From: Acidobacteriaceae bacterium
GTDB lineage: Bacteria > Acidobacteriota > Terriglobia > Terriglobales > Acidobacteriaceae
Length of the DNA: 54,482 nucleotides
Direction of reading: 5' to 3'
NCBI GenBank assembly: GCA_003165075.1
Contig: PLSM01000101.1
Span: 1 to 54,482 of the forward strand
Positions 17,473-25,707 of this stretch are shown piece after piece. Both the position numbers and the translations under genes were made by a program. The notes beneath the pieces were generated by a model. The model was not told the origin of the DNA and ran no database searches. It saw only the letters and a program-made list of their open reading frames with translations. The first letter of the stretch is position 1, and the number at the start of each line of letters is the position of its first letter.

Positions 17473-18231
17473 CTAGTGCTGGGCCGGTTGAAGAGAAGGC
17501 TTGGCCGCTGGTTTGGCCCCCGCCGGAGCATGCGTCGCGGGCGCAATGGCCGGCACGATCCGAGCCAGTTTGATCCTGTCTATGTCAGGAAATTTGGCTT
17601 TCAGGTAGGCGTCTCCCTGCTCGGTGATCAGATCCTGGCGCGGAGATTCGCCGTAGACAGGATAGATTTTATCGACCACGTCCATGCCTTCGACGACGTT
17701 GCCGAAGGGGGCGAAGCCCATTCGGTCGAGGCGGGCGTTGTCAGCATAGTTGATGAACAGCTGGGTGGTGCGGGTATTGGGACCGGCAGTGGCGAAGACA
17801 AGGTATCCGCGCTTGTTGCTTTGAACGACGGGATCATCCGGGATCGTGGCGGTCTTCCAGATCTTGTTGACGGCGGGGTTGGCGCTGAGCCCGAACTGCA
17901 CAACGAAGCCGGGCACGACGCGAAAGAAGGCCGCGTTGGTGAAGTAGCCATACCGGACCAGGTTGTAAAAGCGTTCTGCGCCGCGGGGCGCCCACTCGCG
18001 ATGCACTTCGACCACGAAGTCGCCCGCGTTAGTGGTGAACTTCGCCTTGAAGACCGCGGGCGCCTTGGCCTTGAGCGATGCCGGGTTCAGCAGGGACGGA
18101 CTAGCAGCAGCGGCGTGGGCGGCACTGGGTCTGGTGGGAGAGCCGTTGGCGGGAGCGCTTTTGGGAGCCGGGGCCTGGGCGTGGACGAGAAGGCCCGCAG
18201 ACAAGACAATAACCGTCGCAATTGCTTTCAT
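17473..18231 (-). CDS. Secreted cyclophilin-type peptidyl-prolyl isomerase
   Basis: 252 residues from ATG 18231, chosen because it begins a standard signal peptide (MKAIATVIVLSAGLLVHAQA); the frame is open further upstream but that part is not protein-like. A Pro/Ala linker is followed by a cyclophilin domain: FFRVVPGFVVQFG (the Arg of the active site), TTQLFIN and FAPFGNVVEGMDVVDKI. The tail is Ala/Pro/Lys-rich. It would catalyse proline isomerisation during folding of exported proteins. It is transcribed divergently from the next gene across about 320 bp that hold no other recognisable feature. Confidence 0.9.
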   Translation of the reverse strand: MKAIATVIVLSAGLLVHAQAPAPKSAPANGSPTRPSAAHAAAASPSLLNPASLKAKAPAVFKAKFTTNAGDFVVEVHREWAPRGAERFYNLVRYGYFTNAAFFRVVPGFVVQFGLSANPAVNKIWKTATIPDDPVVQSNKRGYLVFATAGPNTRTTQLFINYADNARLDRMGFAPFGNVVEGMDVVDKIYPVYGESPRQDLITEQGDAYLKAKFPDIDRIKLARIVPAIAPATHAPAGAKPAAKPSLQPAQH

Positions 18232-18552
18232 GATCACCGATTGTACGAAACGGCGGAGCGATTCGGGGCGACGGGAGACAAAAACGGCGATCCGGCTGAC
18301 CTTACCCCTACCCAGTGTCCCGGGGGCCTGAATGCTTCCTTGGGCGAACATTCGGCATAGGGAAGTGTTGGCCACAATCCGGCCGGAACGCATATTCTTG
18401 GCGATCGGTTGCCGTCTGGAGGTGCCGAGGCCACCGGCCGCGCCCCTCAGACGTTCTTATCTAGAACTGGCCATACGCCCGTGGTGCACAAGATTGAACA
18501 GTATGCGGAATTGGTCAATGAGAAACTAACAGGTAATGTCGGGGAGCACTCT

Positions 18553-19218
18553 ATGAAAATGAGAATTGCCTTGATTGCGATCATGTTGGCCGCTGTTCCG
18601 GTGCTGATGGCAAATTGTCACGCGCAAACGCCACCAAAGGATTCCACCCTCACCGTCGCGGGACACCCGGGAGAAGCACAGCTCGTTCAGGTCAATGGTA
18701 AGTCGTATATCGACATTGAGACACTTGCGCGGCTAACTCAAGGAACCCTGTCGTTCAAAGCAAATCAGACAATTCTCACGCTTCCTCCGTCGAATTCAGA
18801 GCCGCCCGCACCGCATGTGAGTGCGGGCTTCTCAAGAGCTTTCATCCAGGCGGGCATCGAGGAGATGAGCGTGATCCGGGAATGGCGGATTGCGATCGTC
18901 AACGCGGTCCGGAATAACAGTCCCGCGTCCGAAGACTGGATATCTGCGCAGCACAGGCTGGCAGACAAGAATCTGGAGCTCGCCTCCGTGGCCGTATCGA
19001 CGGACGACGACCGCAGTGCTTACCCGCTGCTTTCTGCCGAATTCAATAACATGCAAAACTTGAGTGAACTCTACCTCGCGATCCGCAAGCAGGCCACGTT
19101 CATTTCACCGGACACCTTCCACAGCAGTCCTCTTGAAGACCAGATTCTGAGTTGCGCACGGGATTTTGTGTCCATGACGGAGAGTCACGAATTTCAGGAT
19201 CAGCCGGCATGTCACTAG
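18553..19218 (+). CDS. Small secreted protein with copper-amine-oxidase-N-like motif
   Basis: 221 residues with a GGGGAG site six bases before the ATG and a signal peptide (ALIAIMLAAVPVLMA). Residues of about 35-75 (LVQVNGKSYIDIETLARLTQG, then SFKANQTILTL) resemble the 'stalk' or copper-amine-oxidase N-terminal-like module, which serves in binding and not catalysis. The remainder is helical and contains no recognised domain; Cys near the end may form a disulfide. It is isolated and its function is unknown. Confidence 0.65.
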   Translation: MKMRIALIAIMLAAVPVLMANCHAQTPPKDSTLTVAGHPGEAQLVQVNGKSYIDIETLARLTQGTLSFKANQTILTLPPSNSEPPAPHVSAGFSRAFIQAGIEEMSVIREWRIAIVNAVRNNSPASEDWISAQHRLADKNLELASVAVSTDDDRSAYPLLSAEFNNMQNLSELYLAIRKQATFISPDTFHSSPLEDQILSCARDFVSMTESHEFQDQPACH

Positions 19219-19571
19219 ATTCCGCCAATCGCTCGTCACCGTATCCTGAACCCCTCAAAGTTGAGCAAAACAGAATAGACAAGATGGTGAGCCCCGGCGA
19301 TGAAGTGACCTCTATTGAGGCCATCTTCCGCGAAGCCTTTGAAGGCTTCGAAAGCTAGCCCAACTTCAGCGGCTTGGGGCTTGCACAGAATATTCTCTCC
19401 ATGCAATGCTTTCGGTTCCCTCATTGCTCAACTCCGGCGGACAGAGCCTAGCCATCACTAGCCCAGACTACGCATGATTTCTGAGATCGCAGCGGACTAT
19501 TCGGTCACAGGAAACAGACGGGATCGGGACGCTTCAGCAGGAATTGGGCGGTGTCCGCCGCGCCTTTTCGC
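19219..19571. other. Intergenic stretch with a small hairpin
   Basis: 353 bp between convergent genes. CGAAGCC at 19331-19337 pairs with GGCTTCG at 19344-19350 (loop TTTGAA). It lacks a U-tract, so a terminator role is only possible. No gene was recognised. Confidence 0.4.
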
Positions 19572-20291
19572 TTAAGCAACGGAGGTTTCTAAGTCCATGA
19601 CTCGCGGAAAGAGAACGTTGTTCTCCAGATGGATGTGTTGGTGGAGGTCCTGCTCGAATTCCTTCAGACCGTCGTAGAACGCGTGAAAGGTTGGGCAGGC
19701 GTCGGGGGGCGTTGCGAAGTTCGCGCTGAGATTACGGATTTCCGCCAGCAGAGCTCCTGCCGCATCGTGCTCCTGCGTCATCATTGCGATTGGATTGGCC
19801 ACGGTCCCGAAGCAACTTCTTGGTTTGGGCATTCCACTAACGATGGATTCCTCCAGACCGGCGATATAGGGGAACAGAACCGCTTCCTCCTTCGCAAGAT
19901 GGTGCGTCAGTTCTTCGTCAAGTTGCGCTAGCGTTGCCGCGATCACCGGCAACTCAGTCTTTGTTGAGCCATGACGGTTTACAACCTTCTCGGCGAGCAG
20001 CGCCAGCCGCGGAAGCTCCCGCTTTACATAGGCGTGGTGTGTTGCCACAATGTACGAACTCAGATCCCCCAGGGACTTTCCGGCCCAGTTTTCAGTATTC
20101 TCCGCCGGTGCTTGCGCCGCCGCTTCCAATGCTGCGAGTACGGCATCGACTTCCAGATTTCCGGCGGTGCACGCTTCTGACAAGGGTTTGCGGCCTCCGC
20201 AGCAGTAGTCGATTCCAAATTGTTCAAATACGCGGATTGACGACGGCTGCTCCAATGCGATTTCGCGAACGGTCTGTGTGGTTGGGGTCAT
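19572..20291 (-). CDS. ric: RIC/YtfE/ScdA-type di-iron iron-sulfur cluster repair protein
   Basis: 239 residues; the start is fixed by AAGGAG just before the ATG. The N-terminal ScdA_N domain contains FGIDYCCGG with Cys30-Cys31, the same position as the functional pair in E. coli YtfE. The rest is a hemerythrin-type di-iron four-helix domain with His/Glu ligands in HHAYVKRELPRL, HLAKEEAVLFPYI, QEHDAAG and HIHLENNVLFP. The family repairs iron-sulfur clusters damaged by nitric oxide or peroxide. It is divergent from hcp across a region with two CRP-like palindromes, one of which is placed to drive this gene (20339-20354). Confidence 0.9.
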   Translation of the reverse strand: MTPTTQTVREIALEQPSSIRVFEQFGIDYCCGGRKPLSEACTAGNLEVDAVLAALEAAAQAPAENTENWAGKSLGDLSSYIVATHHAYVKRELPRLALLAEKVVNRHGSTKTELPVIAATLAQLDEELTHHLAKEEAVLFPYIAGLEESIVSGMPKPRSCFGTVANPIAMMTQEHDAAGALLAEIRNLSANFATPPDACPTFHAFYDGLKEFEQDLHQHIHLENNVLFPRVMDLETSVA

Positions 20292-20338
20292 TTCGATCTC
20301 CTTGAATCCCAGCTTAGAGCGATCACAAGATCGGCTAC

Positions 20339-20354
20339 AGCGACTTTGGTCACT
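20339..20354 (-). promoter_or_regulatory. CRP-like operator 1, facing the ric gene
   Basis: AGCGACTTTGGTCACT, reverse strand AGTGACCAAAGTCGCT. On the minus strand TAAGCT (20316-20311) begins 30.5 bp from the centre and could be the -10 box, giving a transcript that starts at the ribosome binding site of the ric gene. It is one of six copies in the nitrogen-oxide block. Confidence 0.7.
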
Positions 20355-20393
20355 GGAACCCACAATAAGGGAACTTCGTCTGGAATCCGATGC

Positions 20394-20409
20394 TGTGACT
20401 TAAGTCGCT
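20394..20409 (+). promoter_or_regulatory. CRP-like operator 2 and promoter of hcp
   Basis: TGTGACTTAAGTCGCT is close to a perfect palindrome. A -10-like TATGCT begins at 20431, 29.5 bp from the centre, which puts the palindrome at about -41.5 of a start near 20443, the class II position of CRP/FNR activators. The leader to the hcp ATG would be about 32 nt. Confidence 0.8.
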
Positions 20410-20474
20410 GAGCCTTCTCTTTCGTAGTCCTATGCTTGGTCTGCAAACCAATTCAGACAGGGAAGGCAAATTCG

Positions 20475-22118
20475 ATGTTCTGTTACCAGTGTGAGCAAAC
20501 TTCAAAAGGGGAAGGCTGCCAGACTCTTGGCGTCTGCGGGAAAGATGAGACAACTGCGGCTCTTCAAGATCTTCTGATTCATGTGATCAAGGGCATCGGG
20601 ATGTACGCGCATCGGGCTTCCCAGCTTGGCGCATCTGATCCGGAAATCGACGCCTTCACAATCAAAGCCATCTTCACGACGATGACGAACGTCAATTTCG
20701 ATCCGGACCGTCTGGTTGGATTGATTCATGAGGCCGTCACAATCCGCGATGCGGCCCGTGACATGTACGAGCGTGCCAGCGTTATAGCGGGAATTGCTCC
20801 GGCTTACCTCGGTGGGCCTGCGGCTTGGGTTCCAGCCTCGACTCTCGAAGGTCTTCTCGCTCAAGGTGAGCAAACCCTGCTTCCGGTCCGGTTCCTGACC
20901 GAAGGCAAAGAGGTCTCAAACCTTCAGGAACTCGTCCTCTATGGACTGAAAGGAGTGGCTGCTTACGCCGCACACGCGCTTGCCCTCGGAGTCGGCGATC
21001 CTCTGTCGTACGCGAAGATTCACGAGCTTCTCGACTTCCTGACCAAGCCTGCGCCAACGGCCGACGAGCTGCTGACTAATGCCCTGGCGGTGGGTGAACT
21101 GAACTATCGCGTGATGGAGATTCTGGACAAGGCGCATACCGAGACATTCGGCCATCCTGTGCCTTCGAAGGTCAGGCTTCATGCCCGCAAAGGCAAAGCC
21201 ATCCTCGTCTCGGGCCACGACCTCCACGATCTGTATATGCTTCTTGAGCAGACAAAGGGGCTTGGCATCCAAATCTACACGCATGGCGAAATGCTCCCTG
21301 CGCATGGTTACCCAAAGTTGAAAGCTTACGAGCATCTCGCCGGAAATTATGGCGGTGCATGGACAGATCAGGCGGATGAGTTCGCGGAATTCCCTGGCGC
21401 TATCCTGATGACCTCAAACTGCATTCAGGAACCGAAACTCAAGTACAAGGAACGCATCTTTACTTCGGGCGCGGTGGCATGGCCTGGAGTGGCGCACATC
21501 GCCGATCAGGACTTCGGCCCAGTCATCGCCGCCGCGCTTCAGGCACCCGGCTATGCAGAAGACGGTTCCAACGAAGAGATTACTGTAGGCTTCGGCCACA
21601 ACGCTGTCCTAAGCGTTGCCGGCAAAGTGATTGATGCGGTAAAGGCTGGCGCCATTCGTCACTTTTTCCTGATCGGAGGCTGCGACGGAGCCCGTTCTGG
21701 CCGGAGCTACTATACGGAATTGGCCGAATCTATTCCGGCGGATTGCTTGATCCTCACGCTGGCCTGCGGCAAGTTCCGTTTCAATAAGCTCGACTTCGGA
21801 GAGATCGGCGGCCTGCCGCGCCTGCTCGACATCGGCCAATGCAACGATACATATTCTGCGCTGCAAATCGCACTTGCGCTCGCCAAGGCTTTCGAATGCG
21901 GTGTCAATGATTTACCTCTCTCGCTGGTCCTTTCCTGGTATGAACAGAAGGCGGTGGCTGTACTGCTTACCCTTCTTCACCTGGGCGTTCGCAACATTCG
22001 CATTGGACCCACGTTGCCGGCGTTTCTCTCGCCTGGAGTGCTCGACCTTCTCCACCAGAAATTCAACCTTATGGCAATCGGCGCCGCGGAAGCAGACCTT
22101 GCGGCCATGCTTGCATGA
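20475..22118 (+). CDS. hcp: Hybrid cluster protein (hydroxylamine/NO reductase)
   Basis: 547 residues, the normal length. The start is fixed by the invariant N-terminus MFCYQCEQT. Cys3, Cys6, Cys15 and Cys21 have the spacing of the Desulfovibrio-type proteins with a [4Fe-4S] proximal cluster, not the spacing of the enterobacterial [2Fe-2S] form. Ligands of the hybrid 4Fe-2S-2O cluster are visible in GHDLHD, THGEMLPAHGYP, SNCIQEPK, GGCDGAR, LACGKFRFN and GQCND. Hcp reduces hydroxylamine in vitro and is considered a high-affinity NO reductase in vivo. It is expected to be cytoplasmic. No Hcr reductase partner follows; the electron donor is unknown. Regulated from operator 2. Confidence 0.95.
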   Translation: MFCYQCEQTSKGEGCQTLGVCGKDETTAALQDLLIHVIKGIGMYAHRASQLGASDPEIDAFTIKAIFTTMTNVNFDPDRLVGLIHEAVTIRDAARDMYERASVIAGIAPAYLGGPAAWVPASTLEGLLAQGEQTLLPVRFLTEGKEVSNLQELVLYGLKGVAAYAAHALALGVGDPLSYAKIHELLDFLTKPAPTADELLTNALAVGELNYRVMEILDKAHTETFGHPVPSKVRLHARKGKAILVSGHDLHDLYMLLEQTKGLGIQIYTHGEMLPAHGYPKLKAYEHLAGNYGGAWTDQADEFAEFPGAILMTSNCIQEPKLKYKERIFTSGAVAWPGVAHIADQDFGPVIAAALQAPGYAEDGSNEEITVGFGHNAVLSVAGKVIDAVKAGAIRHFFLIGGCDGARSGRSYYTELAESIPADCLILTLACGKFRFNKLDFGEIGGLPRLLDIGQCNDTYSALQIALALAKAFECGVNDLPLSLVLSWYEQKAVAVLLTLLHLGVRNIRIGPTLPAFLSPGVLDLLHQKFNLMAIGAAEADLAAMLA

Positions 22119-22385
22119 TTGATCTCGTGGCCAGTGCGAAGGATCACTTCGCACTGCCGCTTCAAATTCAAAATGAGGACTGACACAATCGCTGAGAAGG
22201 GCAACTTGATATGGGCACAGAAGCGGCAGTACTGACCAACATGCAGGAAGGAAAGAAAAAGCTCGTCCACCGGTCAGGTCTGGGTATGTAAGGAGCGAAG
22301 CAGAACCAGCAATGGCCTCGACTGCGTCACGCTGGACGAAGCTGTAGCGTGAATGAAAATGCTCACCACGGGAGCCGTTGCGAGG

Positions 22386-22916
22386 CTACTTGCGCCTGAA
22401 TCGAAACTCGGTCCCGATCGCCGCGATAGCGTGGCTGTCCAGCAACTGAGCAGCACGAGCAAAAACTACCGTTTCCTCGACGTGGATATGGTCGGAGTAA
22501 AGCTGCTTGAGTCGCTCAGTCTCGGAACGCAATTGAAGTGCATCTGTTGATGTCAATTCGCTAGTTGCGATCCAGGTCGAGTACAGCCTCTCAACTGCTC
22601 GGTGCAGGTCGTTTGCCTCGCGATGGTCGCTCTCTAGCCTGTCAATCTTCTCAAGAGAACCCGCGTCCGATTCACGCAGCCGTGGAAAGAGCGACTCTTC
22701 TTCGTCCGCCGTGTGGCGTTTTCCGCCTGTGCGGAAGTATTGCAGTGCAGCCTTCACCGCATCGCGCTCTTCGCTTGTGAGGCTTCGCCCCCGGGCGCGC
22801 CCAACCACCACGCAGAGAATGCCGAGGAAGCTCTCGATCCTCCTGTGGCAGTCTTTGAGCATCCCAATAGGATCATCGAAACCGCTATCGGGTTTTGCGC
22901 CAATCTGGATCCCCAT
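22386..22916 (-). CDS. Hemerythrin HHE-domain protein
   Basis: 176 residues with GAGGA before the ATG. Iron-ligand pattern: DCHRRIESFL, HTADEEESLFPRL, ESDHREANDLH and HIHVEETVVFARA. This is a stand-alone hemerythrin-like fold of the type found near RIC and denitrification genes; it probably binds O2 or NO at a di-iron site. It starts 60 bp after the radical SAM gene on the same strand, so it is probably the second gene of that operon. It converges on hcp across 267 bp that hold no recognised feature. Confidence 0.85.
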   Translation of the reverse strand: MGIQIGAKPDSGFDDPIGMLKDCHRRIESFLGILCVVVGRARGRSLTSEERDAVKAALQYFRTGGKRHTADEEESLFPRLRESDAGSLEKIDRLESDHREANDLHRAVERLYSTWIATSELTSTDALQLRSETERLKQLYSDHIHVEETVVFARAAQLLDSHAIAAIGTEFRFRRK

Positions 22917-22976
22917 TGCGTATCCTCAATTCCTACTGCTCCTATGATTGTCTTCCATTCGAGCGCGAAAGCGGTC

Positions 22977-24125
22977 TCAAGCACCCTGGAGCACATGGAG
23001 CGTTGATGCTGTTTTCACCTGCGGTGCCGGTTGCACATAGCCCTTCGGAACATAGGAGCAGCATGGCTCTTCCGCGTACGGGTTTCCGGTCAAAGCATGT
23101 GCGCGGGCTCTTGATCCACCACAGATTTCCTTGAATTCGCAAGATCCACATTTTCCCTCAAGCTTCGACGTATCTCGCAAGTCGCGGAACAGCGGCGAGT
23201 CGCGATAGATCGTGGCCAGTTCCTGTTCACGGATGCTGCCGGCCGAAAGGGGAAGAAAGCCGCTCGGAAAGACTTCACCTTTGTGCGAGATGAAGACGAA
23301 CCCTTTGCCGTCATTGAGACCGCGTGGTGCACGCCCGATCGCGTCGACGGACCTTTCATGCCCGCTACTGGAACCCATTCCCGACTTTTGGTCGGCTACT
23401 CTCTGCTGCAAGACAAAGCGCCTGTAATGCTGCGCTTCGGTCGTCTTGATATCAAAGCTCGCGGTCCTGGATAGGCTGTACACTTTTGCAAAGACCGACT
23501 CGAACTCTTCCGCACTCAACAAATCGTTCAGCTTCCCGCGTCCCGTGGGGACGAGGAAGAACACACTCCAGAGCGTTATCTTTAACTTCTCCATCAAAGT
23601 GACAACCTCGTCGATCTCAGCAATATTCCTGCGGCTGAACGTGGTGTTGATCTGCACCGGCAGGCCAACCTCGTTTGCCCAATGAACCGCATCCAGCGTC
23701 CGCGCGAATGACCCGCTCATCCCGCGGAATGCGTCGTGTGTCTCAGCACTCGCGCCGTCCATGCTCATCGCGAGCCGAGCCAGGCCCGCTTCTTTGAGGC
23801 GGACGACAACTTCCCTGGTAAGGAGCGGGGTAGCGCTCGGCGTCAGCGATACTCGAACTCCCGCGGAGCGAGCATGGCCGATCAGCTCAAACAGATCAGG
23901 CCGCTTGATCGGGTCGCCTCCCGTCAGCACGAAAACGGGAACCTTCAAAGCAGCGATCTGGTCAATCAAGATTTTGCCCTCATCGGTGCTAAGTTCCATG
24001 GGGTTGCGGTCGGGCTGCGCCGAAGCGCGGCAATGGACGCAGGCGAGGTCACAGGCCTGTGTTACCTCCCAGATAGCGATGAATGGGCGTTCGTTGAAGT
24101 CGATGGTGTTGATTTGCGGATTCAT
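22977..24125 (-). CDS. Radical SAM/SPASM protein, TIGR04053/NirJ-like
   Basis: 382 residues from ATG 24125; the N-terminus (NERPFIAIWEVTQACDLACVHC) matches the start of this family, so the upstream TTG is not needed. The CxxxCxxC motif CDLACVHC binds the SAM-cleaving cluster; FVLTGGDP follows. A SPASM-type C-terminus has CGSCEFKEICGG and EEPCC for one or two auxiliary clusters. Relatives modify hemes (NirJ, AhbD) or small peptides. Here a heme d1- or heme-modifying role would fit a nitrogen-oxide block, but no nirS or other d1 genes are seen. No ribosome binding site precedes the ATG; the predicted transcript begins at this ATG. Confidence 0.82.
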   Translation of the reverse strand: MNPQINTIDFNERPFIAIWEVTQACDLACVHCRASAQPDRNPMELSTDEGKILIDQIAALKVPVFVLTGGDPIKRPDLFELIGHARSAGVRVSLTPSATPLLTREVVVRLKEAGLARLAMSMDGASAETHDAFRGMSGSFARTLDAVHWANEVGLPVQINTTFSRRNIAEIDEVVTLMEKLKITLWSVFFLVPTGRGKLNDLLSAEEFESVFAKVYSLSRTASFDIKTTEAQHYRRFVLQQRVADQKSGMGSSSGHERSVDAIGRAPRGLNDGKGFVFISHKGEVFPSGFLPLSAGSIREQELATIYRDSPLFRDLRDTSKLEGKCGSCEFKEICGGSRARAHALTGNPYAEEPCCSYVPKGYVQPAPQVKTASTLHVLQGA

Positions 24126-24158
24126 TAACTTATAAGACAGCCCACGTCCGCATAATGC

Positions 24159-24174
24159 AGTGACCAAAGTCCCA
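24159..24174 (-). promoter_or_regulatory. CRP-like operator 3, between radical SAM and crp/fnr genes
   Basis: AGTGACCAAAGTCCCA. On the minus strand TCTTAT (24137-24132) begins exactly 29.5 bp from the centre and gives a start at about 24125, the A of the radical SAM ATG. The site is also only 26 bp upstream of the regulator's GTG, so it could let the regulator repress itself. Confidence 0.7.
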
Positions 24175-24192
24175 GGCTGCTAGAATTTCTCA

Positions 24193-24897
24193 GTGACCAC
24201 CGAACGCACTGATCTTGCAACTGCCCTCGGGAAGACCGCACTATTGTTGAGTCTCACGCCGGAAGAATTGAAAACCCTCGCTGCGCGAACAGTTCGCAAG
24301 CTATTCAGTGCAGGAGAATTGCTGTTCTCAGAAGGCGAGCCTTGCAACGGGCTGCACATCATTGCTCAAGGGAAGGTTCGCATATTCAAGACTTCTGTGG
24401 GTGGCCGCGAGCAGGTTCTGGCTGTGAACGTTCCGGGCGAGTCTGTCGCGGAATTGCCTGTCTTCGATGGTGGCCCATTTCCCGCGTCCGCGGTGGCGAT
24501 CGGCGACGTTGAAATTGCTTTCATTTCGCGGTTCGATTTCCAATCGTATTGCATGGAGCATCCGGAAGTTGCGCTCAAAGTGCTCCAGGTGGTGGGCGCT
24601 CGGTTGCGGCGCCTGGTAGGGATCATTGAGGAGCTATCGTTCACGACCATTCGCCAGCGCTTGATTTCGGCATTGCTCAAGCTCGCGGATAGCGAAGGCA
24701 AGAAGACGGTTCGCGGAATCGAGTTTCAACTCCCCGCGAGCCATCAGGAGCTTGCCAATCAGCTCGGAACAGTGCGCGAGTTGGTTTCCCGCAACCTGAT
24801 GCGCTTGCAGGCGGAGGGGCTTCTGGACGTTGACGCGCGACAAATCGTGGTAAAAGACTTCGGCGGCTTGAAGTCCCTCCTGGAGACGACTTCTTAG
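24193..24897 (+). CDS. Crp/Fnr-family transcriptional regulator
   Basis: 234 residues from GTG 24193. The N-terminal cyclic-nucleotide-binding-like beta barrel (about 25-115), dimer helix (about 118-150) and winged helix-turn-helix (about 180-215) are all present. The recognition helix TVRELVSRNLMRL has Arg195, Glu196 and Arg200 at the positions that CRP uses to read GTGA, plus Ser199 as in FNR. There is no N-terminal Cys cluster (only Cys51 and Cys120), so it is not an FNR-type oxygen sensor. A DNR/NnrR-like NO or heme sensor is the best guess from context. Six CRP-like palindromes around its locus are its likely targets. Confidence 0.9.
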   Translation: MTTERTDLATALGKTALLLSLTPEELKTLAARTVRKLFSAGELLFSEGEPCNGLHIIAQGKVRIFKTSVGGREQVLAVNVPGESVAELPVFDGGPFPASAVAIGDVEIAFISRFDFQSYCMEHPEVALKVLQVVGARLRRLVGIIEELSFTTIRQRLISALLKLADSEGKKTVRGIEFQLPASHQELANQLGTVRELVSRNLMRLQAEGLLDVDARQIVVKDFGGLKSLLETTS

Positions 24898-24912
24898 AAC
24901 ACTTGGGCTCCG

Positions 24913-24928
24913 AGTGACATAAGTTACT
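24913..24928 (+). promoter_or_regulatory. CRP-like operator 4, upstream of second ric gene
   Basis: AGTGACATAAGTTACT. A -10-like TACGGT begins at 24950, 29.5 bp from the centre, predicting a start near 24962, just before the ribosome binding site of the second ric gene. Confidence 0.75.
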
Positions 24929-24973
24929 GCTCTGCTCTTCGTAGAGCGATACGGTTGCAGGTGGAGAGTGCTT

Positions 24974-25705
24974 ATGCCGACCTCAACCCAGTCCATCCGC
25001 GAAATAGTAATGCAACATCCATGCTCAGCTAAAGTCCTTCATCGATTCGACATTGACCTGAGCCTGCAAGCCGATCTATCGCTCGAAGGGGCATGCCAGG
25101 AACTGCAACTCTCGGTCGATCAAGTCTTGGAGAAACTCGCCGATTCGGAGTCTCAGGAACGCGGCGGTATGGCATTGGATCCCGCAGCTCTGTCCCTCGC
25201 ACGCCTGATTAAACACATCGTGCGGGTTCATCACCATTGTGTTCGTCAAGAGCTTCCAAGACTGGCCGAGATGGCTTCCAAGGTGGCTTCGAAGCGCGGC
25301 GATCGGGCGCCTGAACTGGCAAAAATCGCCGAGTTGATAGAGAAACTTCATAGCGAAATGTATGCGCATATTCAGAAGGAAGAGCAGGTTCTGTTTCCGT
25401 TCATCTCGCAAATGGATCAGGAATCGATCGTCGCTTACCCGCCCTCGCACGCATGCTTCCGGTCGGTTACCCATCCGATCTTCATGATGGAGCAGGAGCA
25501 CGAGTCGGCCGGCCATATTGTGGCCCAGCTCACCCAGCTGACAAATCACTTTGAGCCGCTCTCATGGGCGTGCGCTACGCACATCGCACTCTATTCCGGG
25601 CTCCGCGATTTCGAGGCTGACCTCAGGCAGCACGTCCATCTCGAGAACGACGTTTTGTTTCCCCGTGCCATTCAACTGGAAGCAGAACTCAAGTCAAGGA
25701 GCTAG
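24974..25705 (+). CDS. RIC-like di-iron protein lacking the Cys-Cys motif
   Basis: 243 residues from ATG 24974 (GGAGAG upstream; a GTG six bases earlier is the alternative). It is a paralogue of the ric gene at 19572-20291: the hemerythrin-like ligands are kept (HHHCVRQELPRL, HIQKEEQVLFPFI, EQEHESAG, HVHLENDVLFP). In the N-terminal ScdA_N domain, however, residues 29-31 read Leu-Ser-Leu where ric has Tyr-Cys-Cys, and the Gly-Gly is gone. It may keep di-iron chemistry (NO or O2 binding) without the role of the Cys pair. It is followed after 2 bp by nnrS, hence an operon. Confidence 0.85.
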   Translation: MPTSTQSIREIVMQHPCSAKVLHRFDIDLSLQADLSLEGACQELQLSVDQVLEKLADSESQERGGMALDPAALSLARLIKHIVRVHHHCVRQELPRLAEMASKVASKRGDRAPELAKIAELIEKLHSEMYAHIQKEEQVLFPFISQMDQESIVAYPPSHACFRSVTHPIFMMEQEHESAGHIVAQLTQLTNHFEPLSWACATHIALYSGLRDFEADLRQHVHLENDVLFPRAIQLEAELKSRS

Positions 25706-25707
25706 AT

